DNA from: Gambelia wislizenii
Taxonomy: Eukaryota; Chordata; Lepidosauria; Squamata; Crotaphytidae
Direction of reading: 5' to 3'
DNA length: 64,000 nt
Assembly (NCBI GenBank): GCA_030847615.1
Contig: JAUMIR010000001.1
Span: 179,881,001 to 179,945,000 of the forward strand
Positions 33,060 through 42,960 of this stretch are shown in pieces (position 1 is the stretch's first letter; each line of letters begins with the position of its first letter). Made by a program: the position numbers and the translations under genes. Under the pieces are notes generated by a model. That model was not told the origin of the DNA. It did not search any database and saw only the letters and a program-made list of their open reading frames with translations.

Positions 33060-33690
33060 GATTCTGCTCTGTTTCCTTCTGCATGCCAATTACCTATAAT
33101 TAACAAGAAGTCCTGTTTTGATCTGTGGGCAATTTTCTCCTGGATCCCAGCACAGAATCTTTCAATTTCTTCTTCTTCTTCTGCCTCTGCAGTTGGAGCA
33201 TAAACCTGGATTGTGATTATATTGATAGGTTATATCTCTCCTCATTATTAATGCCACTCCATTTCTTCTTAGAGTTTAATTTCCTCAGTAAAACACTGTA
33301 ATTATCTGACTCAAAATGTCCCTTTCATATCCATTTTAGCTCGCTCACCCCAAGTATTACAATGTTTATACATTTCATTTCTTGTTTCACTATTCTAGCA
33401 TCCCCTGATTCGTGCTTCTCACATTTTCTGTCGCTATAATATGTGTTCTGTAGCTTTGGACTTTCCTTTCAATTCTGAACATGTCAACAGCTTAATGACC
33501 TTTCAGCTTGAGTCTAGTTGCTTCATTATCCACAGTGCTACTTGTAGTTGTCTTCTGCTGTACTCCAGTAGCTTATTGAATGCCTTCTGACCTGGGAGTC
33601 TCATCTTCTGACACAGTCTCTTGTTTCATTTTGGATTGTTTCATCATAGGGTTTTTGTGGTAAAAGGCATTCAAAGGGGGTTTACCATGC
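33060..33690 (-). mobile_element. Bov-B (RTE) 5' fragment, endonuclease region
   Basis: The minus strand gives a peptide equivalent to 'IQVYAPTAEAEEEE', then 'FC..IQEKIAHRSKQD' (about 33200-33080), the AP-endonuclease core region of Bov-B, with its RNA-like 5' part running to about 33690. It is disrupted by stops. The orientation equals that of 30318-30895, so both could come from one element with a large middle loss or later insertions. Confidence 0.7.
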
Positions 33691-34839
33691 CTCCTTCTGC
33701 ACAGTACGAACAAGTGTTAACTACATTGCCACTGTCATTGTCTGACAGATCCTCTGCCAGTGTCAACCCCACTACCACTACTGCTCAGTAGCTCTCTGGC
33801 ACTTTTAGTCTGTCTTAGAAAAATCTTGCCTGACATGAGAGACGCTACCAGTAGCTCTCTACTGTCAGCATAGCCTCTTGCCTCGCAAAAGCATGCAGTC
33901 TCCACCACCATGGAAAGGCTGGTGTCATGGTTGGTGTATTTATTTATTTATGCGTGTTCTATGTAACATTTAGGCCTTAAATTTCTATTTATATACATAT
34001 TTTTCTTCTACTTCCCTTCGTAATGTATTTCTCCTTCAGCTTGGATAGATTTTGATAGTAATACATACTGAGAATTCTGATTTATTATTTTCATTTTTGG
34101 AATTCTGCTTTGGAAAATATAGCAGCTTAGTTATGAATCTGGCTTTACAGCACAGTTGAAGAATGCACTTGCACTAAAGAATGCTCCTTTTATATGATGC
34201 TGATTTAAATCCTTCAGAAACTTGCTCTTTTTATGTGAAAGATATTTCTGCCTACAGAGCTATAGAGAGAGAGGCATCCATGCATATACCAAGAAATGAT
34301 TCTAATTATTGTAAGGATGAGCTCAGTAGCTATGCTGACCCAATATTGTAGCTCCCGCTCTCCTAAACACACTTACAAGGAAAATGACAGTGATCCTCTA
34401 TCTGGCACTGAGCTTACCCCTGAAGAGACATGCATAGAATTAAGCTGTACTTCACAGGACTGAAGGGGAAAGAGCCAAACTGGAAAGCTTCGCATCTAGT
34501 TCTGCCAACTTTACTTTTTACTTGCCTCCATGCTCTTAGCCTCATCCACTGCTAGAACTCATCCCAGTACCCTTTTTTCCAGCCCTTGCCTGGAAAAAAT
34601 AACTTTCCCCCGTGTACTAGGGAGTAAGCTCCATTGAACACATTAGGGACTACATCTAAGTAGATATGCAAAACCTTATGCTACTAGTAGACGAATGACC
34701 AGCCCTATATTTGCTGCTGAATGCACAAAGAAAGAAAACAGCACTGACTAGCTACCTTCCCCAGTGGTACGCCTATCAAGATAATTTCCTGGAACCAAGC
34801 AGGGTGGCTCTCTATATTAGCAATGGCTCTCTATATTAG
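33691..34839. other. No recognisable gene
   Basis: Unique-looking DNA. A short dispersed motif similar to 16221 occurs near 34615-34690, and an 18-20 bp direct duplication ('tggctctctatattagcaa') lies at about 34805-34843, beside the L2 end. Confidence 0.45.
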
Positions 34840-35965
34840 CAACAATAACAACAACATTTATTACCCACCTCTCCCTTTAGATTGAGGCGGGGAACAAAAC
34901 AGATTAACATATAACATCTGTTAACACATAACATCAATTCAAAAAAGCAAATATTTTAAAAACCTATTAGAACAAATAATCCTTATTTAAAATTTATAAC
35001 TTAAAAACCACAGTTTTGTAATCATCTGCTTAGGCCTGCTGCCAGAAAAGACTGGTCTTTAATGCTGTTTTGAATCTGGACAGCGTATTCAGCTGTCCAA
35101 TCTCTTCAGGCAGGTCATTCCAGAGTTTAGGGACAGCTGAATAAAAAGTCCTTTGGGTGGCAGGTGCCAGCCTAGTCCCAGCTGGCTGGAATAAATGTCT
35201 CCCAGAGGTCCTAAATGTATGGGGCCAATTATACAGGAGGAGCAATCCCATAGGTAACCTGGACTCAAACCATGTAGGGATTTAAAGGTATTAACCAACA
35301 CTTTGTATCTTATCCAAAAACTAATTGGTGGCCAATGGGGTGATTTTAATATTGGTGTGATATGGTCACTCCTGTATGAACCAGTGACCAATCTGGCTGC
35401 CATGTTTTGAACCAACTGAAGTTTCTGAAATTCGTACAGAGGTAGCCAAGTGTACAGCACATTGCAAATATCCAGCTTGGAGGTTACCAGTTCATGTGCT
35501 ACCATCTTGAGGTCCTCCAGCTCTAGGAGGGGGCACAGCTGGCGTAACAGCCAAAGCTGACAGTAAGCACCCCTGGCATTGGATCTATCTGAGCTGTCAT
35601 TTGGAGTAAGGAATCCAGAAACACTTCCAGGCTGTGAACACAGTTTTTCAGAGGGAGTGTTGACACAAGTTCAGCCCCAGGTTAGGACCTTTGACAGTAA
35701 GCAGCTCTGTCTTGTCTGGATTCAGCTTCAGTTTGTTTTTACTCATCCAGCCCATTCCCTCATCCAGATGTTAATTAAGAGAAGATATACTATCCTTAGC
35801 TGAGGCTGTTTTTCAAGGCATGAAGAAATATATTTGGGTGTCATCAGCATACTGATAGCACCCTGCCCCATGCCTCCAGATGATATCACTCAGCAGTTTC
35901 ATGTAGATGTTGAATAGCATTGGGGATAGAATGGCACCTTGTTTTATGCCATATAGTAACTATTT
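34840..35965 (-). mobile_element. L2 LINE, 5'-truncated, RT thumb and C-terminus
   Basis: The minus strand encodes LVTSKLDICNVLYTWLPLYE, then KLQLVQNMAARLVTG and HITPILKSPHWPPISFWIRY (35505-35089). These are the L2 hallmark blocks after the RT palm ('SRLDYCN.L..GLP', 'LQ.VQN.AARL', 'HI.P.L..LHWLP'). The 35030-35251 frame continues to the C-terminal 'WNDLPEEI' motif. The 3' tail ends near 34840 in a CAA-rich run. Frameshifts separate the parts. An adjoining segment (35500-35965) continues the pol region. Confidence 0.88.
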
Positions 35966-36349
35966 TTTAGGTGCAGCTATTCCTAAGCACCACCATCTGG
36001 AACCTCACACTAAGGTGACACCTTATGGCCAACTAGATGGTACCAGGTTGTGTTCCCATCACTACCTGGTCTTTTAGCTGCCACTCTCACTGCCAGCTGG
36101 ATTATCAGTATTATAGTAAATAATATCTACGTATAGGAAGAATCTCTGATAATGTACTAATAGTTTTTCCAACATACAACATACAGCAGTACAACACATC
36201 ACAGGACACAGTTAAAATTCTTCTCCTGCTTCATGCCAGCCACTCCCAGCTCCACTCAGCAACTCACTTTCTGTAATCTCATGCCCCTTGCTTCCAGCCT
36301 CCCCTCAGTATATAATGTGCAGCTACAATAAGATACCATCCAGACTCCG

Positions 36350-36960
36350 AAGAGGCACCAAACGGGTGATGGGCCCTGCTGGCATATTCTGCCTATAGAT
36401 CTGGTCCATTCCTCCCCTGTTACCTGCATGGAATGGGATGGAGTCAACACTGGTGTGTTGGACGGTCTATGCAGCCACTGCTACTGCTGCCCACATCCCA
36501 CTCTGAAGCCAGGAAGCTAGCCTGCGTCATGAGGGAAAGGCCCCCTGCATGTGACCAACTTTGCTTCTTGGCTATGGAAAAGTGACAGCAAACAGCAGCT
36601 GCACTGATGGGCTGGCTTTGCAGTCTGGGCTGCTGTGGTCACATAGGGTTCAATCTGTTTTTCCCAGCTGCAGCAGATTTTTACCAGGTATTATTTTAAA
36701 ACAGTTTAATGGGCTTTACCCTGACCCTTATTTTCTCCAGGGGTTGTGAGGACTGCCTGGGGGCAAAACAAGGAAAATCTGCACTGTAGGGCTCCAAAAT
36801 GGGCAAAATGGGGTAACTCTAGATCTGCCTCTTCCCTGTGCATTATGACATCATAACGTGAGTTATTCTCTGCTTACTTTCAGTAGGACAAACGGTGATC
36901 CCATCCACAGTCACCACTATAGCAGGGATGGAGATAAGGGGAAATATATTTTAAAAGCCC
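36350..36960. mobile_element. Dispersed repeat, unnamed family B, copy 2
   Basis: Colinear with 24060-24560: 'ttctgcctatagatctggtc', 'ctgttacctgcatggaatgg', 'ctgaagccaggaagctagcc', 'ctgatgggctggctttgcag', 'caggggttgtgaggactgcc'. Both ends are more diverged than in copy 1. Confidence 0.6.
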
Positions 36961-37023
36961 AATAACAAGAAGTGGTCGTCATCTTTGGCATCATCACCAT
37001 CATGATCATTATCATGATTCCTT

Positions 37024-37069
37024 CTCCTCCTCCTCCTCCTCCTCCTCCTCCTCCTCCTCCTCCTCCTCC
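37024..37069. repeat. (TCC)15 microsatellite
   Basis: An uninterrupted trinucleotide run. It yields spurious poly-Pro, poly-Gly and poly-Glu frames on both strands. Confidence 0.95.
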
Positions 37070-37202
37070 AGCAGTCCATGGGATTCCTGGAATGTCCCAG
37101 GGCAGAAACATGGTCTCCAGATCAGCCACAGTTGCCTACGAAGGTGCAAAACCACAGAAATCACTTTCTCAAGAAGCAGAAGCATCAACAAATCTAGATT
37201 AT

Positions 37203-37553
37203 GGATGTTTTCGGATGCCTCTTTCAGGCTCTTGCCGCGCAAGCAGCCTCTGCAGCAGTAACGAGGCTGCCGCGTGGCAAGGGGTCCATTTTGGACGACA
37301 CCATTTCTCTCTCGGCATCGTCCGTGACTCTTGTGGCTAGCATTGGAGGCGGCCGTGCTGTTTTTTACTCACGGACAACTTCCGTGAGTGAAAAACAGCG
37401 CGGCCACCTCCAGTGCTAGCCGCAGGAGTCATGGGTGATGCCAAGAGAGAAACGGCATCATCCAAAATGGACCCCTTGCTGCGCGGCAGCCTCGTTACTG
37501 CTCCGGAGGCTGCTTGCGCAGCCAGAGCCTGAAATAGGCGTCTGAAAATCTCC
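37203..37553. mobile_element. 351 bp fold-back element with about 173 bp arms
   Basis: The sequence is nearly self-complementary around a 5-base loop at 37376-37380. It starts 'ggatgttttcggatgcctct' and ends with the near-inverse 'aggcgtctgaaaatctcc'. The centre is 'ctcacgga' / 'tccgtgag'. It is GC-rich and unusually CpG-rich for this window. Because of the symmetry the same peptide (for example FQALAAQAAS.AVTRLPR.KG) is read from both strands. It is best called a fold-back or TIR-only MITE. No target duplication was found. Confidence 0.85.
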
Positions 37554-37675
37554 CAGTTCATAAAACAGTTCTATAGCTCCAGTACTTTTGCACTAGCCCC
37601 TTTGGCATTCCTACCATACTAACAAGTTTTTGTGTTGCATCAGAATTTATTATAAACCTGGTGCCCATCTCAATT

Positions 37676-38121
37676 ATTGTTGTTACATGCCTTCAAGTCA
37701 TTTCTGATTTGTGGCAACCCTAAGGAGGCCTAATCCACACTACAAATATAATTCAGTTTGAAACTGGATTATGTGCCATGGATACTTCCTATTGAATCTA
37801 GGGATTTGTAGTTTTACAAGATCTTTAGCCTTCTCTTCTAAAGAGTGCTGGTGCCACACTAAACTACAAATCCCAAGATTCCATAGGAAGGAGCCATGGC
37901 AAATTATCCACTTTCAAACTAGATTATTAGTGTGGATTTGGCCAGATATGGTTTTCTTGGCAGACTTTGTTTGGAGGGAGTTTCCCTTTGCCTTCCTCTG
38001 AGTCTGAGACAATGTGACTTGCCCAAGATCACTCAGTGGGTTTCCATGGCTGAATGGGGATTCAAACCCTGGTTTCTCGGTGTTCTAGTCCAACACTCAA
38101 ACCACTACATCATGCTGGCTC
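37676..38121 (-). mobile_element. Sauria-type SINE split by a MITE
   Basis: The tail part at 37676-37726 ('catgccttcaagtcatttct') and the remainder at 37945-38121 ('gcccaagatcactcagtggg', ending 'accactacatcatgctggct') together make one inverted SINE. The interval 37727-37944 is a foreign insert. Confidence 0.87.
37727..37944. mobile_element. hAT-type palindromic MITE inside a SINE
   Basis: The left ggcctaatccacactacaaa is matched by the inverse of 'ttagtgtggatttggcc'. The interior is self-complementary ('gggatttgtagttttacaag' and 'aaactacaaatccc'; 'gccatggatacttccta' and 'ggaaggagccatggc'). This pattern is a known abundant squamate MITE type. The target duplication is not clear. Confidence 0.82.
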
Positions 38122-38154
38122 TCTTAATCTCAAGTACCCCGCAAGTAACAGCAA

Positions 38155-38184
38155 CTATAGATAGATAGATAGATAGATAGATAT
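38155..38184. repeat. (GATA)n microsatellite
   Basis: About seven GATA/ATAG tetramers in a row. Confidence 0.95.
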
Positions 38185-39855
38185 AATTTATAGGCATAGT
38201 TTAACAAAAGTATAACCTATATTTTCATCCCTATTATTGCAATTATTTTATTGATTACTTATCTTAAATTAACATGAAATTATGAATGATTACATTTTTA
38301 TGTTTAGGACAAGGATGTCCAATGGTAAGGGTTTGGGGGCTGCCTTGGTTCCATGGAGGACCACATCTTGGATGTTTAAAAATCATTTTTCAAGCTCAAA
38401 ACACCACTCCACAGACTCCACTTGAAATATTTTTCCCTGTATTTTTGGACACCCCCCCCCTGTGGCAGCCTTGTAATGTTGATATCTGGTAAGCAGAAAT
38501 AGAATTTTGTGTACATTTACAATATAAAAAGTGTGCTGAGACTATTGTGGTACTTCTGCCAAAATGTATAATGCATGAATGTTGCTGGCAGTGCTTTTGA
38601 TGCTGGAATATGTTCATCTCCTAAAAGAACAAGCCACGAAGTGTTGATGGTATTGCTCTGACCTTGTCACAGATGCATGTGGCACTGGACTTCTTAATGT
38701 GTTCCAAGAATAGAACATTGTCAATTTTTCTGCACTTAGCTACACACAGGCAAAATTTATAAAAGTTACTTTTTTGAACTACAGTTTCCAGACCCCCATC
38801 CATGGCAACATAGCCATAGCTTGCTGGAACTACAGTGTGAAAAATAACATGTTCAAGCTCTGTGTACAGAAGTTTACACACAGTTTCTTAACTGCATATC
38901 TAGCACCTAACAAGATTTTATATAATTTGGATTATAGATCCAAAGTACCTACATTTATTTTGGAATAGAACAAAAATGCATTAGGAATGACATAGTACAA
39001 ATGTAACATAACATAACCTGAAGACTTTGGAATCCTATGGCTTGGATTCTGAGTTTGATCCCACTGCTGGGAAAGCACAGGTCTACTCACAGGATGCTTC
39101 CACCAGCAAAAGGGGAGGTGCAACTTGATTCTTCCCTCTGCTGCACATGGGTTGTGGGATTCTTTGGAATGTGGGAGCAGAAGGCTGCTGCAGAGGTTGG
39201 GAAGACCGAAAATCACCCCCTCCCTTCTTCTGCTGGGTTCCTACTATTTATAAGATCCAAACCATTATAATGAGACAAGACTGTTGTAGATGTAGCAGTG
39301 ACTGAGAAAGACATGATTTTTGACTAAGGATGGGAGATTCTGTCAGTTTTAATTTCATTGTTCTGTTTTTTTTTAATCTTAAATCCTTTTCAATACATTT
39401 CGGAAGACATATGGAGTTTGGAAAATTCTTATTAAGAAAGGAAACTACAGTAGATTCTCAACCATATGCCCTGGTCAAATTCTACAGCTACCACTCATTT
39501 CACCATGGATATGACCATGAACTTGTTGTGGGGGGGAGGCACACAGAGAGAGGAATCGGGGACAACCTAATTGAGCAACTCAGACCTGGTTGAATACCCA
39601 GGTTCAGTACCCTAGTTGAATACGTGGTTGAATACCCAGACAGGCTTAGAAGTATTCAAAACTCTCTGCCTGGGTGGATGATCTATCAGTTTCACTTTCT
39701 TTCATGTTTATTTTCTGCAGAATTCTGAAATGTATACATACATTTGGAAACTCTGGAAGTTTCTTGCAACAAAACAAAATTCTCGCACATGCTTAGCTTT
39801 ATCAAATCTATTGCATTCTGAGACGTTTCTCTTCAGGGTAGAGAAAATGTGTTTT
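38185..39855. other. No recognisable gene or repeat
   Basis: Short frames on both strands lack domain signatures. The sequence is of mixed composition. Confidence 0.45.
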
Positions 39856-40370
39856 ATAATAATAATAATAATAATAATAATATTTATTTATACTCCACCC
39901 CTCTGCTAAAAACAATTGGGGCACCTTCCAACAATTAAAACATTGTAATAACGACTAAAAGCACCACCCACCCCCACCCTCCCCCATAAAAAGACATTAT
40001 ACAATATAAAATTAAAACTATCTAACTAAAATCACATTAAAAACAAATATATACAAGATTTAAAAAGGCCAGGAGACACAGCTCCTGAGGCTGGGATCTA
40101 ATCAGGAAAGGCCTGCTGAAAGAGATCCGTCTTTATTACTTTTGTAAAGCTGCTTAAGCTCCTCATCTGACAGATCTTGTTTGGCAGGCCATTCCATAAA
40201 TTGGGGGCAATTACCAAAAAGGCCCTCTGGAAGGTTGCAGACAGCCTAGATTTTTGTGGCTGAAGCAAATTCCTCCCAGAGGACCAGAGTGCGCTGGGAG
40301 GGTTGTATGGTAGGAGGCGGTTCCGAAGATAAGTTTTAACCCCCTTTGTTTTTAGTCTCATCTAAAATAT
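39856..40370 (-). mobile_element. L2 LINE 3' fragment with (TAA)n tail
   Basis: The minus strand encodes YLRNRLLPYNPPSALWSSGR, then APNLWNGLPNKI, the L2 C-terminal blocks. The 3' UTR ends in a TAA microsatellite at 39856-39885. It is truncated upstream of the RT. Confidence 0.88.
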
Positions 40371-42044
40371 GCAGCTGTCTTCACCTTAAAGTAACTTTAC
40401 ATGTTGAAAGAATGTCAGTTGGATAATGGCAATGGAAAACTGCAAGTTCAATTTTCCCTTGCTCAGCCTGTTTTCTTTCTTCTCTATGTCATGTTAGAGC
40501 AGATGAATCAGAGATGTAGATGAGTTTTTGGTCTTCTTGCAGAGTAGCCTGCAAGGAGATTGTGCAGCAGTAAATAGTGTTTAAGCAGTGATCTACTAGA
40601 TGGTTAGTACTGTTGTAGGTTAGACAGAATAAAATGTGATTATGGAAAGGATAAAGGAGATTGCAAGGAGGAACAAGAATAGCAGGAGTAAAAATGGAAT
40701 CTGCCTTCATGACATAACAGAGTTTGTGCTTTCTAGCAATAATTTGGACCTTGAATTGTCCTTCCTCATGCAGAACTGCAATCCAAGGAGGGGGGGGTTG
40801 TGCCTCTTCCCACCTGCAGCTCCCCACTTCATTTATCATGCTATTTCACAAGCCCCTTGACCCACCAAATGGGGAGGGGGAATTGGCAACCCCTCTTTCC
40901 ACCCACCTCTTGCTTCAGAAAGAATCTCCTGTGAGCTGATGTATGAAAATACCTGATTTCAAATATCTGAACTGCTGCTGGTAGTGGTTCTTTTAGTTTG
41001 TCTATTGATGTTCTTTTGTATTCATAGCAGATTCATAACCACATTTAAAAAAAAAAGTCTACTGGGTGTAAACACTTTATTAAAGTTCTACCTTTCTACA
41101 TGGGGAGGGAGTTCAATTCCTCAGGTGCTCTTGTGATCACAGCAATATGGACTTGTTTTCTATACAAATCCACAGCAGTCCTCTGAGAGTTCTTGAATGC
41201 ACACTTTCCCTCGCTTACATTTGATCCTGACATACTAATATTTTAATACAGTTTACAGAGATAAACACCTTAAGGGGAGAATCATGGGGTCATAGAAATT
41301 CTCCTGTGGATTAGAAACTTAAAAAGTTATATTGCATATGGGAGGAGACAGTGTTTTAATTAGATTTTTAAAAAGTCTAAAGGGAACATCAACTATGTGT
41401 ATTTAAACCCTAGAATCATGCATCATTAATAAGCCAAGCAATTAACCTCAGGGAGACTGAAATGTTGTTGCTTTGTTGACAAAACAAACATGGAGGAGGC
41501 GCATTTAAAAATATTTGTATTTAAACAAGAGATAATTGTTCTCTAGAGAAACTATTTTATAGTGTACTCAGTAAAATTGTTGAGCCATTAATGGGTTTAA
41601 TTTGTTCAAAATATCATACTTTTAAAATCATCTTTGCTTTGAAATTATATTGAAGTTTAGCAGCACTGCTTACCATTCTTAGAGCATTGCCTATATATAT
41701 AAAACCACATAAATGTGTAAATTAGAGCTTTGAACATTTTGAAACTCCATTACTAATTAACAAAAACAGCTGACAGATCCTGGAAGCTTAAGTCAAGAAA
41801 TTTAACTTTTTCCAGTTCTGCTAATGAAACGGGATTCACCAAAACACAAAAACCAAGTATCTGGAGTAGATTGGTGGTTAAATATTTAGCCACAACCCTA
41901 TGTAATATCGGCTCCGCTGAACCATAGGATACCTTATTCTATAGGTATCAGATACAATTTGAAAGTGCCTTGATAGAAAAATGCATTAAGTATCAGCTTT
42001 AGCTAAGGATAGTATGTCTCCTCTGAATTAATGCTTGAAGGAGG
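40371..42044. other. Unique-looking DNA with a candidate conserved block
   Basis: No exon is recognised. At about 41370-41830 the sequence is AT-rich but complex, with many homeodomain-type ATTA/TAAT cores, 'gcatcattaataagc', a cagctg E-box near 41769, and no repeat signature. A conserved noncoding element is possible but unproven. Confidence 0.35.
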
Positions 42045-42960
42045 TAATGGGCTGGATGAAGAAAAACACATTGAAATTGAATCAAGACAAGACAGGGTTG
42101 CTTACTATTATGAGTCCTAATCTGGGGACAGAGGTGTGTCAACCTGTTTCGGATGGGTTACACTCCCCCTGAAAGACTGTGTTCACAGCCTGGGAATGCT
42201 TGTGGATCCGTCTCTCCAAATGACAGCTCAGATAGATGTGACAGCCAGGAGTGCTGACACGCCAACTACGCCTGTTCCTAGAATTGGAAGACCTAAAGAT
42301 GGTAGTGCATATGCTGGTAACCTCAAGGTTGGACTTCTGCAATGTGCTGTACATTGGGCTACCTCTATACCAAGTTTGGAAACTCCAATTAGTTCAAAAT
42401 ATGGCAGCAAGATTGGTTACAGGTACATCCAGGAGTGAGAATATTACACCAATATTAAAATCACTCCACTGGCTGCCAATTAGTTTCCAGGCAAAGTACG
42501 AAGTGTTGGTTACCTTTAAAGCCCTACATGGTTTGAGTCCAGCTTAACTTCAGTATCACCCCCTCCCATACACTCAGATCCTCTGAGGGACATTTACTTC
42601 AACCAGCCAGGACTAGACTGGCAACTGTCACCCAGAGGACCTTTCATCAGCTGCCTCCAGATTGTGGAATGACCTGCCAGGAAGAGATTTGACAGCTAAA
42701 TGTGCTGTTGGAATTTAAAACAGCCCTAAAGACCTATCTCTTCTGGCAGGTCTACCCTGTTGATTTTAATCTATGAATTTTAAATTTGTTATGTATGATT
42801 TTAATGTAATGTTTATTTTAATCTTATTGTTTTTCTTGTGTATTTTAATAAATATATGATATATATTGTATTTGTATTTTAATTCATATTGTACCCCACC
42901 TCGAGCCTTAGGGAGAGGCTGGTAAGAAATAAAAATTCATTATTAATTATTATATTATTA
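42045..42960 (+). mobile_element. L2 LINE, 5'-truncated, with 3' UTR
   Basis: The frame 42251-42547 gives MLVTSRLDFCNVLYIGLPLY, KLQLVQNMAARLVTG and NITPILKSLHWLPISFQ, the L2 post-palm blocks. The frame at 42136 upstream carries the preceding region (LGMLVDPSLQMTAQID) in a different phase. Downstream come the C-terminal region, then 'accccacctcgagccttagg' and an ATT-rich tail near 42960. Frame breaks make it inactive. Confidence 0.9.

Noticed and set aside
36917..37242. Poly-Gly, poly-Pro and poly-Glu frames
   Set aside because: Translation of a (TCC)n microsatellite.
37201..37561. Two similar alanine-rich proteins on opposite strands
   Set aside because: A consequence of the perfect fold-back symmetry, not of two genes.
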